Shown here: one piece after another, positions 8,116-17,374 of the stretch | How positions within the stretch are numbered: the stretch's first letter is position 1 | Layout: every line of letters starts with the position of its first letter | Assembly: GCA_963842975.1 (NCBI GenBank) | Contig: CAWJIH010000009.1 | Location: 558,001 to 622,000, forward strand | DNA: 64,000 bases | Reading direction: 5' to 3' | Origin: JACJWR01 sp963842975 | GTDB lineage: Bacteria > Actinomycetota > Actinomycetes > S36-B12 > UBA10799 | Notes under the pieces: model-generated | The model's database searches: none | What the model was told of the DNA's origin: nothing | The model's input: the letters and a program-made list of their open reading frames with translations, nothing else | Made by a program: the position numbers and the translations under genes

Positions 8116-8214
8116 TCCGCCGATAGCAGCACATCACCGCAGTCTGGTGTGGGCAACGCGTTGCATTGCTGAATCAGGGGAGTCCGCGCTCGTACCTGGC
8201 TCCGTTGAGTTCGC

Positions 8215-11200
8215 TTACGTCGCTGACCAGCGATAACTCGCGCAACCCTGCAGCAGTTCTCGAGTCGCCTTGGTCAGGGATGAGCGCCCGTAGGTGTCCA
8301 ACGTTGCGCGCATGACATCTTCGGTCAATTCGTCTTTGAGGCCGTTGAGTCGCAGCACGACCTGCACCTCGCTGCGTGGGATCTCCTTCAACTCGCGGCC
8401 ACCTCTTTCCCGCTCCACCACCGGAGGTGATTCAGGTGCGTACAGGGTCTTGGTTATCTGTCCGGGGAGATCATCAACGAGTTGCAGCACACGACCTTCG
8501 CGCACAAGCCGGGCGGCCGCGCGGTTGAACACGGTCTTCAGCGCGCCGCCAAGCCGTTGCCCGCCGCTGGCCCGTAGGTAGCGTCGATACGCCAATTCCG
8601 CGAGCATGGGCCCCTCCGCCTCGACGATCTCGGCTAACACATTGGCCAGGTCGACGATTGACACCTCATCGGCCGGCAGAACAGTTCGGGCGTGCCACTG
8701 GCGGTAGGGTGCGAGGCCATCGGGCGCAGGATGGAACTCACCCGAGTGCTCGGTCTGAGTCGGCGGCCTAGCTTCTGGTGGGGCCGCTTCTGCAGGGACC
8801 GAACGCTTCGCTGCCGCAGTGGTTGTGCCCGCAGGGGGCAGACTTGCCGACGGTGCCTCGCGGTCGACGCTGGTCGACTGTGGCGTATGGTCGTCGATCG
8901 CCGCGGCGGCAAGGACTGCTTCCGCTTCGGCGACCAAAGCTGCCTCTTCCTCGCCTGAGGCGGACGGCTCCGCCTCCTTCGCAGCCTGGGTCTCGCCTGA
9001 GGCGGACGGCTCCGCCTCCTTCGCAGCCTGGGTCTCGCCTGAGGCGGACGGCTCCGCCTCCAGAGCGGCCCCCCGAGCCGCCACTTCCGCGGCCACCTGC
9101 GCAACCCGCTCAGTGTTCAGTTCCGCCAGCCGTTCCTGCAACGAGCCCAGCACCGTCTCGGGGTCGTCAAGCCATTGCGGCCACCACACCCGGGCCACAT
9201 CGGGCCACTTCATCACCTGCGTCAGCACCTCGACCGGCAGCACATCTCGGTCCGATACGGTGCGCCGTCGTTGCCACGACGGGCCGTCCAGCAGCACCGG
9301 CAGCAGCGGCGTCGAAGGGTCGTCGGCATGCGAAAGCAGCAGGTCGAGCCGGAAGTCGGACAAGCCCACGTCGGTTGCCACCACCACTCCTTGGGCACGC
9401 AACGCCTCGGCCACCTCGTCTCGATGGCGGTCCCTGGTCGACTCCCGGGTGGATTCCGCCGGCTGGCCGCCAGATTTCGCGTACACGAGGAACTCTTTCA
9501 GATGCTTTACGCCCAAGAACGCCGACCGTTCGGCTTCTAACTGCGCTGGATCGAAGCTGCAGAAGACCACGTTCTTGCGTCGGGCCCGGGTGACAGCCAC
9601 ATTGAGGCGGCGTTCGCCACCCAGGTTGTTCAGCCGACCGAAGTTCAAGGGGATGTAGGAATTGCCGTTCGACCGCTGTTGCTCGGAAAACGCGATGGAG
9701 AACAGCACGTAGTCGCGTTCGTCGCCTTGCACCTGTTCCAGTGCCTTGACGAACAGGTAGTCGCTGCGGCCCATCTTTGATTCATCGCGAATGAATGCAA
9801 CACCAGGATGCTCCGACAGTCCGATGAGGGTGTCGATGAGCTGTTTCTGCTGTTCGTTGAAGGTCACGATGCCGATGCTGGGCCGGCCCTCTGGGTGAGC
9901 TTCGACCAGCGCGATCACCTCCGCCAGGATCGCCTGAGCTTCCTCCGGATTGGTGTTCGGTCCTGCCTTGACCCCGCCGGCCATTTCCACGGTCTCACTG
10001 CCGGCACGTAGATACTTACCCTGCACGCGGCGAAACTCAACTCCGGTATCGTTCGAGCGCAATGTCGGGGTGGGGAAACTGCTGAGGGCGCCCTCGTAGT
10101 AGGCGTCGTTGCTGAACGCGATCAGTGACTCGTCTTGGCTTCGGTAGTGCCAATCCAGTTGAACTGTTGGCACCCGCGCCAGTTCACACTCGCTCAGGAT
10201 CGACTCCTGGTCTTCGGTGACCTCATCTTCTTCATCGTCGAGTTCCACGTCGGCGTCGGAGGTGGACCCCACCCGGCGCGATGGTGGCATCTGCTTCGAA
10301 TCACCCACCACGACCACTGCCGAGCCGCGCCCCATGGCGCCGATCGCTTCCGGCACCGTGATCTGTGATGCCTCATCGAAGATCACCACGTCGAAGTCCA
10401 TCACCCCCGGCTCAATGAGGTCCACCGCAGCGGACGGGCTGGTGAGCACCACCGGCGTGAGTTCTTGGACTGCTCGGCCGTAGTTGCGCAGCAGAGCCCG
10501 GGTGCCGAGCAGTTTACGGGTCTTGGCAAGCTCGCGAGCCAAGCCGCCGGTGGTGGGTTGCCCATCCGATTCGCGACGATCCAACACTCGGGCGGGCGCG
10601 TCCGTGACCCAAAGACGGCGCACTTCGCGTTGCGCCGTGATGAACGAGGCCACCCGCTGGTCGTGGGCGATCGAATCGAATCGGTCGAGTCCAGTGGCCT
10701 GGATTCGCTCGGCCAGCGACGCTCGGGCAAGTCCTCGTTGGAACGCCTCTTCAGTTTGGTCGGCGGCAACAGATCCATCCAAAATGCCAGCCCGCGAGTC
10801 TTCTAGGCCCACCTCGTCTAGCACGTCGACGTGGTTGACCAAGCCAATCCAGTGCCGCAGTCTACGCAGGTCTTCATGCTTGGCGTCGTCTTGCCAGGTC
10901 GGCAGGTGGCGTCCCACGGCTGCCACGACTGTGGCGTCGGCGCGCCAGACCGCCAAGTCTGATTCCGTCACGGCAAGGCATTCGAGCAGGTCCTGCCACG
11001 CGCTAGCGAACGCGGCCAACTGGCGTTGACACTGCGCCAGGCGTCCGGAGCGCACCTCGGTGCGCAAGCTCTCGTGCCAGGGCGAGGAGACACGCAGTGG
11101 AGCCGTGACCGAATCGAGGTGGCCGACTTGACTTCGCACCGTGTCGAGGGCCTCGGGGTCGAAGATTGACCAACCGTCGGGCAGGTTGACGCCGGGGATG

Positions 11201-13797
11201 GATCTCAGCCTGCCAAGGCCCCAGGAATCGGCTCCGCCAGCTGCGATCAGACGATCGAGCACCTCTCCCATTGCGCGCGCGTCGGGCAAGGTGCCGTCGG
11301 TGGTGTACGGCTTCAGGGTTTCCATGAAGGCGGCTTGACGTTTGGCCTTGCCGGGCCCCCAACTCAGTAGGGGGAGTAGAGCCTCCCGATCGCGGGTGAG
11401 GTCGCGGGCGAAGATTCGGGGTGTGAAGTTGCCCAGTTGGGGTCGCCACTGATCCGCGGCCGTGGCCACCTCTTCGATCGAGCCTTCGGCTTGCGACCTC
11501 CAGTCCGCTGCCAGCACCGCATCAAACAGGGCGCCGGTCGGCAGGTCCGGCATCGCGCACCGTGCCAGAGTCGCTAGCGCCGAGCTGTCCCGTGCGTCCT
11601 CCACGAGGGAGCGCACCGCAGCCGGGCAAGCGTCCAAGGCTGGTAGGGCGTCGGCCAGACTCTTGATGGCGGCCTTGACGCTCGCTAGGTCGGGCTTGTC
11701 GGGTGGCTGCGCCCCCACTAGGCGCCAGGGGTGCTCGGGCCGCGCTTGGGCGGCTGCGGTCCAGGGTTGCAGGTCGCGAAGGGCAGCACCGACGCGGTCG
11801 AGTAGATCCGCCTGCCGAGCGACCGTGGTTGGCGGGACGTCGATGGCGTCACCGTCACCGAGGGCCAGCAGCGCGTCCCGCGACGAATAGGCTGACAGCC
11901 CGGCGTCGTTGGTGGCGTGCAGGTCCCTCGGGTACTTGGCCAACTGGAAATGGGCTTGTCGCAGCCGTCGCTGGGCGGCCGCCATGGCCACCGGATCCGG
12001 TGTCGCTCGGGCGCTGAGGGAGTCCTTCAGGTGCAGGCGCACCTGCGCGGCTGACGAGCCTTCATGGTGCAAATTGAGCATGAAGGGCGCGAAGCCTACG
12101 TCAGCCAAACGTCGTCGCACGATTTCCAGCGCGGTCTGCTTCTCCGCAACGAACATGACCTTCAAACCACTGAGCACGCATTCGGCCACCATGTTCGTGA
12201 TCGTCTGGGACTTGCCGGTGCCAGGAGGTCCCTGCAACACAAACGTGCGTCCCTGGGCGGCCCACGCGACTGCTTGCATTTGCGTGGAATCCGCCGGGAC
12301 CGGCAGTCGCAGAGTTTCCAGATCCGGTTCCTCGACGCCGGTTGCAGCGGGATCGACGAACCGCTCCAGCGGGGTGTGCACCAGGTGCGAGACCAGCGGG
12401 TTGCTCAGGAATCGCTCGCCGTGCAAGTTGAGGTCCTGCCACATGCGGAATGCCGCGAGATCCAGCAGGGCTAGCCGCCCCTCGGCCCGCACACTGAAGG
12501 GAAGGCCGGCCCGTCGAACTGCGACGCGAACTGCCGCCAGGGTCGCGTGGACATCGATTCCGGCCTTGTCCGCTGTCGGTTCCTGCAGTTCCGGGATGGT
12601 GAGGCCGTGCTCGCGGGAAAGCCACTCGAGCAGGGCGAAGTTGGGTGCCACCTGGGAGGTCGTGTCGATGGTGAGCTGTGCTGTGCGGCTGCGCAGCGGG
12701 ACCCGAAGGTTCACCGGAACTAGGATGAGTGGGGCATCGTGCTCGGCCTGGTTGTCGTCCTTCCAGCGCAGCAACCCGATTGCGAGGAACAGCGGATTCA
12801 TGCCCTTTTCGTCGCGGGCATCTTTGGCCTTGCGCGCCATGGCTCTAAGTTCGGCCAGGCACTTCGCGAGAGTGACCAGCGTTGCTTCGCCTCGGGACTT
12901 GGCTTTCCGCTGCACGAATACCTGACGTTGCGCGAGGAAGGACATCCGCTCGTCCTCCGGGAGTGAGGCAGCATTGGGTTGCTCGCGGGCGCGGTAGACC
13001 TCGGGCAGGTCGAAGCCGCTAAGGACTTCGATGGTGTGGTCTTGGTGAAGCTTGTCTTCCAGCTTGGCCAGGCCCTGCTCTTCGAGCAGTATCGGCTGAC
13101 AACTAGGGCCGGGCTTGAGATTGAGCAGTGGACTGGTCGCGTTGAGGCTCAGCAGTGCGGACTTCCATTGCCTGAGCCGCGGCGGATGCGAGTCGACGAT
13201 GCGAACACCGCGATCGACGGCTGCGACCTCCTCACGGACTTCGACGGTCTCCGAGGGTGCGGTATCTGGCTGATAGACGGTGATCTCGAATCCGCCGTTA
13301 GTTTTCGGAAAGACAGTGGGCAGAGGGTGAACGCGAGCCTTACGGGCGGACGTGATGTCGATCAGGCGGAAGGGTTCATTTCCTGTTTGGGTGGCCACCT
13401 GGCGCTCGCCTGCATTCCTTGCTCTTGCCGCGTCGAGTTGACCGGGGCCTTCAGCCAGCGTGGTTGTTTCGATGATCCCGAGCTTGTTCAGGTTGCGCAG
13501 TGCGACCAGTTCCGGCCAGGAGTCAATGACGGGAAGATTCGGGTACCACGCCTGTGGCTGATGTCGGCCGTCGCTTGGGTTTTCCCGCCAGTAGCCGATG
13601 AGGATGTGACCTGGAATCGCGACGAGCAGCGGCCAAAGGCCCACGTGTTCGAGGACTGCGGCCATAAGCACGGTGGTGTCCATACACGTGCCCAGTCCCG
13701 CTTGTGCTACCTCGCCGTGATCGCGGATTCGTTGCCCGACGCTGGTGTAGTCCCAACCTGGGGGAGGCTCGGAGTAGCTCATACGTCGCAGCCGCAA
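8215..13797 (-). CDS. DUF4011-type SF1 helicase with Vsr-like nuclease and DUF3320 domains (main part, frameshifted from its N-terminus)
   Basis: This 1860-residue frame holds most of a giant helicase. In order: a transglutaminase-like stretch (GTCMDTTVLMAAVLEHVG, about residues 36-53), a linker, Walker A GPPGTGKS near 525, a long helical insert, Walker B VVIFDEASQI near 1137, GDSKQMPP near 1170, motif V VQGDERDYV, motif VI LNVAVTRARRK near 1400, a Vsr/MTES_1575-like nuclease segment (FRLDLLL ... LLDGPSWQRRRTVSDRD, about 1480-1515), three tandem 14-residue repeats, and a C-terminal DUF3320 domain. DUF4011-helicase-Vsr is, as I recall it, the architecture of the single-gene defence system hhe, so an anti-phage role is likely. 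In the same frame the coding signal continues upstream to the G4 run at 13974, where it belongs to the protein starting at 14578. In the nuclease segment the usual glutamate before DG is replaced by leucine, so nuclease activity is doubtful. Confidence 0.82.
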   Translation of the reverse strand: MRLRRMSYSEPPPGWDYTSVGQRIRDHGEVAQAGLGTCMDTTVLMAAVLEHVGLWPLLVAIPGHILIGYWRENPSDGRHQPQAWYPNLPVIDSWPELVALRNLNKLGIIETTTLAEGPGQLDAARARNAGERQVATQTGNEPFRLIDITSARKARVHPLPTVFPKTNGGFEITVYQPDTAPSETVEVREEVAAVDRGVRIVDSHPPRLRQWKSALLSLNATSPLLNLKPGPSCQPILLEEQGLAKLEDKLHQDHTIEVLSGFDLPEVYRAREQPNAASLPEDERMSFLAQRQVFVQRKAKSRGEATLVTLAKCLAELRAMARKAKDARDEKGMNPLFLAIGLLRWKDDNQAEHDAPLILVPVNLRVPLRSRTAQLTIDTTSQVAPNFALLEWLSREHGLTIPELQEPTADKAGIDVHATLAAVRVAVRRAGLPFSVRAEGRLALLDLAAFRMWQDLNLHGERFLSNPLVSHLVHTPLERFVDPAATGVEEPDLETLRLPVPADSTQMQAVAWAAQGRTFVLQGPPGTGKSQTITNMVAECVLSGLKVMFVAEKQTALEIVRRRLADVGFAPFMLNLHHEGSSAAQVRLHLKDSLSARATPDPVAMAAAQRRLRQAHFQLAKYPRDLHATNDAGLSAYSSRDALLALGDGDAIDVPPTTVARQADLLDRVGAALRDLQPWTAAAQARPEHPWRLVGAQPPDKPDLASVKAAIKSLADALPALDACPAAVRSLVEDARDSSALATLARCAMPDLPTGALFDAVLAADWRSQAEGSIEEVATAADQWRPQLGNFTPRIFARDLTRDREALLPLLSWGPGKAKRQAAFMETLKPYTTDGTLPDARAMGEVLDRLIAAGGADSWGLGRLRSIPGVNLPDGWSIFDPEALDTVRSQVGHLDSVTAPLRVSSPWHESLRTEVRSGRLAQCQRQLAAFASAWQDLLECLAVTESDLAVWRADATVVAAVGRHLPTWQDDAKHEDLRRLRHWIGLVNHVDVLDEVGLEDSRAGILDGSVAADQTEEAFQRGLARASLAERIQATGLDRFDSIAHDQRVASFITAQREVRRLWVTDAPARVLDRRESDGQPTTGGLARELAKTRKLLGTRALLRNYGRAVQELTPVVLTSPSAAVDLIEPGVMDFDVVIFDEASQITVPEAIGAMGRGSAVVVVGDSKQMPPSRRVGSTSDADVELDDEEDEVTEDQESILSECELARVPTVQLDWHYRSQDESLIAFSNDAYYEGALSSFPTPTLRSNDTGVEFRRVQGKYLRAGSETVEMAGGVKAGPNTNPEEAQAILAEVIALVEAHPEGRPSIGIVTFNEQQKQLIDTLIGLSEHPGVAFIRDESKMGRSDYLFVKALEQVQGDERDYVLFSIAFSEQQRSNGNSYIPLNFGRLNNLGGERRLNVAVTRARRKNVVFCSFDPAQLEAERSAFLGVKHLKEFLVYAKSGGQPAESTRESTRDRHRDEVAEALRAQGVVVATDVGLSDFRLDLLLSHADDPSTPLLPVLLDGPSWQRRRTVSDRDVLPVEVLTQVMKWPDVARVWWPQWLDDPETVLGSLQERLAELNTERVAQVAAEVAARGAALEAEPSASGETQAAKEAEPSASGETQAAKEAEPSASGEEEAALVAEAEAVLAAAAIDDHTPQSTSVDREAPSASLPPAGTTTAAAKRSVPAEAAPPEARPPTQTEHSGEFHPAPDGLAPYRQWHARTVLPADEVSIVDLANVLAEIVEAEGPMLAELAYRRYLRASGGQRLGGALKTVFNRAAARLVREGRVLQLVDDLPGQITKTLYAPESPPVVERERGGRELKEIPRSEVQVVLRLNGLKDELTEDVMRATLDTYGRSSLTKATRELLQGCASYRWSAT
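8952..9062. repeat. 42-bp tandem repeat inside the helicase gene
   Basis: Two full copies and one partial copy of a 42-base unit encode the peptide AEPSASGETQAAKE in tandem in the linker between the nuclease-like and DUF3320 regions. Each unit also holds an 8-bp inverted repeat (GAGGCGGA-4-TCCGCCTC). The length is a multiple of three, so copy number can change without breaking the frame. Confidence 0.85.
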
Positions 13798-13918
13798 GGC
13801 CTCGTATACGGCATCGACGGTGGCCTCGATCTTGCGAGTTTGCTCGGCAGGATCGCCTTCGATCTGCGAGGCGTAGAAGCGACCGTCTCCGGTGGTTGTG
13901 CGCAGGATCTCGGCCGCC

Positions 13919-14578
13919 TCACGGGCGATCTTGCCGACCTCTGGATGGTTTGGCCGGACGAAACTCGCCAGTAGGGGAGAAGCCGACCGTTCCCTGCTGA
14001 ACTATGTAGTCGACGTTCTTTCGCACGTCCTCGGGTGCCTGGGCGAAGAACTCCTCGCTGTTGAAGTCCTCGGTATCGATCGTCATGGAGTCGAGGTAGA
14101 CGTTGACCTCGCGCCGGGCAATGTCGATCCGTGGGTTCCCTGACCAGGCAAAGAGGTCCCGGGGCATGACGTCGATGTCCATCGAGAATGCCGCCACTTC
14201 GGCCGGCTCGTCGCCGTCGAGTGCTTCGACCTGCAGCGCGAGTTGGGCCGGTCGGCGTTCGTCGACACCGACCATGTATCCAGGGGAGAGGTTCAGCAGA
14301 ACGGGTGGAAGCGGGCCTGTCCGGCCGGAACTCAACGGTCCTTCGAGGGCTATCGCGCTTGCGATCGTCTCTGAACCGTCGCGGAGAGTGGCTGTGACAC
14401 GCGCCTTCGGCAGATCGACGGAGGACTCGACCTCGATGTCCCATACCTGCGGGATGCCCGCGTGTGAGGCCGCCCAGTACCACTGGTCTATCGCTTTTGC
14501 CGTGATTCGCACATCGGCCCGCTCGTCCGATTCGGTGTTGAGGTCGGACGTCGCCGCCGGCTCATCGCTCTCGTTCAA
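13919..14578 (-). CDS. N-terminal part of the DUF4011-type helicase (separated by a frameshift)
   Basis: A 219-residue frame that encodes the first about 200 residues of the giant helicase: an acidic start followed by a beta-sandwich-like region (DIEVESSVDLPKARVTATLR, LLNLSPGYMVGVDERRPAQL) ending in EDVRKNVDYIVQQGTVGF. At a CCCC run (GGGG on the plus strand, 13974-13977) one extra base shifts the frame; removing it joins GF-S to LLASFVRPNHPEVGKIAREA and on through EGDPAEQTRKIEATVDAVYE into the main frame. The last 19 residues as read here (RPAKPSRGRQDRP end) are out-of-frame translation. The rejoined protein would be about 2120 residues. Either a decayed defence gene, phase-variable slippage, or a sequencing error. 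Confidence 0.75.
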   Translation of the reverse strand: MNESDEPAATSDLNTESDERADVRITAKAIDQWYWAASHAGIPQVWDIEVESSVDLPKARVTATLRDGSETIASAIALEGPLSSGRTGPLPPVLLNLSPGYMVGVDERRPAQLALQVEALDGDEPAEVAAFSMDIDVMPRDLFAWSGNPRIDIARREVNVYLDSMTIDTEDFNSEEFFAQAPEDVRKNVDYIVQQGTVGFSPTGEFRPAKPSRGRQDRP

Positions 14579-14676
14579 GAGGCCCCCCTCGCTCGTGGCT
14601 CATGCTCGGTTTGTTGGCTCAACTCTAGTCAATCTTGCTCCGGTTCGAGTCTGCCGTGGTCGACCTCAGTCTTTCG

Positions 14677-14979
14677 TCATTTCGCTCGAAAACCTCGAAC
14701 TTCGAATCCAATTGTCCGGAGGGCAGCCACGCACTCGGGGTCGAGCATGTGTTCGTGACTGAAGCGCACCAACTCCAGACCCATTTTCGTCTGCTTCGAG
14801 ACCGCTGCGGCGACCGCCTTGTGCCGCGCTGTGCGTAGCGGAATCCGTTGTCGACGCGTGGATCTTTGGGCCAGGTCGCCTGCCTTGCGAACAGAATTCG
14901 CAAAGTTGACTCGTCGTTGGGCATCGCCTATTCGTGCAGCAGTGAACCCAGTCAGGCGCTGACGATTCTCGCAATCACC
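14677..14979 (-). pseudogene. Coding-like fragment without a start codon
   Basis: One hundred open codons end in a protein-like segment, KMGLELVRFSHEHMLDPE then CVAALRTIGFEVRGFRAK and a TGA. No ATG, GTG or TTG occurs in the first 65 codons. A possible start (ATG at 15017, MVHGRAANACECEV) lies in another frame that ends at 14952, so one indel between about 14955 and 14979 would join them into a protein of about 113 residues. I recognise no family. It sits upstream of the helicase on the same strand and may be a decayed companion gene. Confidence 0.4.
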
Positions 14980-15105
14980 TCACACTCGCAGGCGTTCGCT
15001 GCTCTGCCGTGGACCATGATGTCCCCCGGTTTGGTGACATCAAGCGTTGGTGCCGTTCCCGGCTGCTGGCATAACGTGAAGGCCAACGACGAGAGAGAGG
15101 TCACG

Positions 15106-15507
15106 ATGGCCAACTACACCCCAGATCCGAATGCAGCGCAACGGCTCGGTTTTCGCACTCCGGGCGACCAAGCAGTGTATCTGTGCCAAAAGCTTGGCTT
15201 TAGCGAGCAAGAGATCGGTCAGATGTTGGTAGCGGCCGCATCGGATGGACCCGACACCCCCTGGGTCCTGGCCTATCGAATGTGCAGTAGCCAGGCTGGT
15301 GAAGTAATGGAAGGCGCAGCGTCCTTTGTGCCATGGGGTGCGAGGAAGCACTACAAAGCTGCCATCTCAGATGGGGATTGGGATTTGGCCGCCACCATCC
15401 TGGAGAGCAAGCTCGGCAGCTCGGCGTTTGTGGTCTCAAAGAACATCAACGGCGTCTATGCGAGCACAGAAGAAGCCATGCTCAAGATCATGATCAGCGA
15501 GGTCTGA
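15106..15507 (+). CDS. Hypothetical 133-residue soluble protein
   Basis: Starts MANYTPDPNAAQRLGFRT behind a good GAGAGAGG ribosome site five bases from the ATG, which decides the start over a GTG ten codons upstream. The product is helical and acidic, with LCQKLGFSEQEIGQMLVAAA resembling a small helical module and a C-terminal region rich in alternating hydrophobic residues. No signal peptide or membrane segment. I do not recognise a family. It lies in the accessory region between the helicase and an IS110 remnant and has an intact frame, so it may be a cargo gene. Confidence 0.6.
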   Translation: MANYTPDPNAAQRLGFRTPGDQAVYLCQKLGFSEQEIGQMLVAAASDGPDTPWVLAYRMCSSQAGEVMEGAASFVPWGARKHYKAAISDGDWDLAATILESKLGSSAFVVSKNINGVYASTEEAMLKIMISEV

Positions 15508-15527
15508 CGCGTCCCACCGTGCCCGAA

Positions 15528-15707
15528 ATGAGGCCGCGCCAGACAACTGATATTTGGGGGGTGTTTGTCAAGTGGTCATGGGTAATCGCCGCCTGCATTT
15601 CTGCGTGGGCGGCGATTACCGTTGTGCTGTTGACCGGCCGGTGCGGTGGGGCGGCCAGCGTGTCTTTGGCGACGCGCGGTCAGAGGAGATATGCGCGGGT
15701 TGGTTAA
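15528..15707 (+). CDS. Possible small single-pass membrane protein
   Basis: A 59-residue frame beginning 20 bases after the previous stop. Residues 15-36 (VKWSWVIAACISAWAAITVV and following) form one clear hydrophobic helix; the tail is basic. No strong ribosome site is seen. It may be a real small membrane protein of the preceding gene's operon or the stump of a gene cut by the IS110 insertion that follows. Confidence 0.3.
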   Translation: MRPRQTTDIWGVFVKWSWVIAACISAWAAITVVLLTGRCGGAASVSLATRGQRRYARVG

Positions 15708-17094
15708 CCGCAGGACGGGCTGTTCGGCTGGAACGGTTCTGCTGGTCTAGAGATCGGGCGTGGCCTCCTTGCGGGGGCTGCCCATAGTTGTATCGCCGGT
15801 TCGTTCCACGCACTGCGACCATCCCGGTGCACCGGCCGGACATCTGTGAGGCCCGGTCGCGTTGGGTCAGCTATTGGAGGGTGGCCTGGGACCAGCACCA
15901 GCCGGCCAGTTCGCGGGCCATCGCGACGTTGGCAACCACAGGGCGTTTCTTGCGGGTCCGGAACACCTCCCAACGGGCGTGCAGGCGCTGGTTGCCCTGA
16001 TGCCCGCGGACCCTCGCCGCGGCCGGGGCTTTGTCCCAGCGGGCGCGCATCGTCACACCGGGGGTGCGGTAGTCGCGCTGGTGGTGCCAGGCGGCCTCGA
16101 CCAGCAGCCGGCGGGCGTGGGTGTTGCCGGTCTTGGTGATCGAGCCCTGTGAGCGGGATGCCCCGGAGGAGGACTCGGTGGGGACCAGCCCCAGGTATAC
16201 CCCGATGGTGGATCCGGTGAACCGGTGCCAGTCCCCGACCTCGACGACTAACCCGAACCCGGTCAGCGTGGAGATTCCACGCAGGCAGCACACCCGGTCG
16301 GTCACGGCGGTGAACTCGGAGTCCGCGGCCATCTCCACGATCGGGGCGTCGAGGCGGTCACGGCGGTCGGTGGTGAGCGGCATCGCCTCCACCGCCGAGT
16401 CGTAGGCGACTTGCAAACCGGGCGCGTCGAAGCGGTGGGTGCGCAGCCACATCTGGTGTTTGCCGGTCCAGGCCGCACGCCGGAGTAGACGATGCCATGG
16501 CACAGCAGCAGTTTGGACACCCGGCGCCGGTCGCGCATCAGATCCCCGCGAGCATCCTCGGAGGGCCCGCACCAAATCCCGGGCCGCCTCTTGTTCGATC
16601 GAGGGCACCGTGACCGCGGTGACCTCGCCCAAACGAAGAAGTCGGGCCAGATGCAGCGCATCACGGGCATCGGTCTTCAGTCGATCCCCTGAGGCCTTGA
16701 CCAGCTTCGACGGCGCCGCCACCACACAGTCGATGCGCACTCCCATCAGGAACCTGGACAGTCCGAACCCTGTCGGGCCCGCCTCGAACACCACCCGCAA
16801 CGGGCCGTTCAAATCCAGCAGCCAGCGGTGGACCTCGCCGTGATCCGGGCACAACCGCGCCCGCGTCAACTCCCCGGTCTGACCATCGATGGCTCATGCG
16901 ACCACCGACCGGGCATGCACATCCAAACCCACACTCGTACGCTCCTACATTGCTGGGGCCTCCTGCCAACTGTGGCTCTACCGGATAAGCCAACCCCTGC
17001 CCGGCAACCCACGAACACTTGCCAGCGAGGCCTCAGCCCTGACCCCCATATCGTCTGGGTCTAGGTCTCGAACTGGCAGCGAACCGCTGAGCTT
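15708..17094 (-). mobile_element. Decayed IS110-family insertion sequence (ends approximate)
   Basis: The element is defined by its transposase remnant, read leftward, plus about 160 bases of noncoding DNA on its upstream side. IS110 elements lack clear terminal inverted repeats, so the ends given are only outer limits set by neighbouring frames. On the right it directly abuts an open frame that lacks its 5' end, suggesting that the insertion split an older gene. Confidence 0.65.
15871..16932 (-). pseudogene. IS110-family transposase, inactivated
   Basis: Reading from GTG at 16932, the protein begins VGLDVHARSVVA with the first catalytic aspartate of the DEDD RuvC-like domain, then meets an in-frame TGA (16894-16896) and resumes AIDGQTGELTRARL. 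KTDARDALHLARLLRLGEV is well kept. Near 16560 one extra base and near 16480 one missing base put about 28 residues out of frame; the correct reading, SEDARGDLMRDRRRVSKLLL, is present in the alternate frame. The C-terminal IS110 domain is intact (VYLGLVPTESSSGASRSQGS, ITKTGNTHARRLLVEAAWHH). One nonsense and two compensating indels show it is dead. Family assignment is firm; subgroup is not. Confidence 0.85.
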
Positions 17095-17097
17095 TAA

Positions 17098-17271
17098 GGC
17101 AACGCCCCCGACAACGCCGACATCACGCGGCAGGTCATGGCCGCACTGCAAAATGAGCTGCGCGCAAACGCGGCCGAGATTCTCGCCGCCAACAGGGTGA
17201 ACGATGACGGCTCCGACCCGGCTCGTTCCGCTGATGACTCCACCGAGCAGACCGACGCAGGCTTCTCATGA
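17098..17271 (+). pseudogene. 3' fragment of an unidentified gene next to the IS110 remnant
   Basis: An open frame of 57 codons (NAPDNADITRQVMAALQNEL ... STEQTDAGFS) directly follows the IS110 upstream end and is preceded by an in-frame TAA. It has the composition of a real acidic C-terminal tail with an amphipathic helix and is followed by a strong hairpin. An internal ATG at 17137 could give 44 residues. Most likely it is the end of a gene interrupted by the insertion. Family not recognised. Confidence 0.4.
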
Positions 17272-17272
17272 G

Positions 17273-17310
17273 ACTCGTTGGTGTCACCTGAATAGGTGAC
17301 ACCAACGAGT
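17273..17310. terminator. 17-bp perfect inverted repeat with 4-base loop
   Basis: Arms ACTCGTTGGTGTCACCT and its exact complement flank GAAT, directly after the stop of the preceding gene fragment. It is a very stable hairpin with only a short T-containing tail (TGGAGTTTC), so a terminator is likely but not certain. Confidence 0.6.
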
Positions 17311-17374
17311 TGGAGTTTCATCGCGGCACGGGCAGACTCGCGCTGAACCCAGCACCTGCATGAGGAGCACCGTC

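Noticed and set aside
8952..9062. CRISPR-like or regulatory repeat
   Set aside because: It is an in-frame coding repeat without spacers.
8778..9658. Plus-strand frames of 270-280 codons opposite the helicase
   Set aside because: Shadow frames over the repeat-bearing linker; proline/arginine/serine-rich with no domain.
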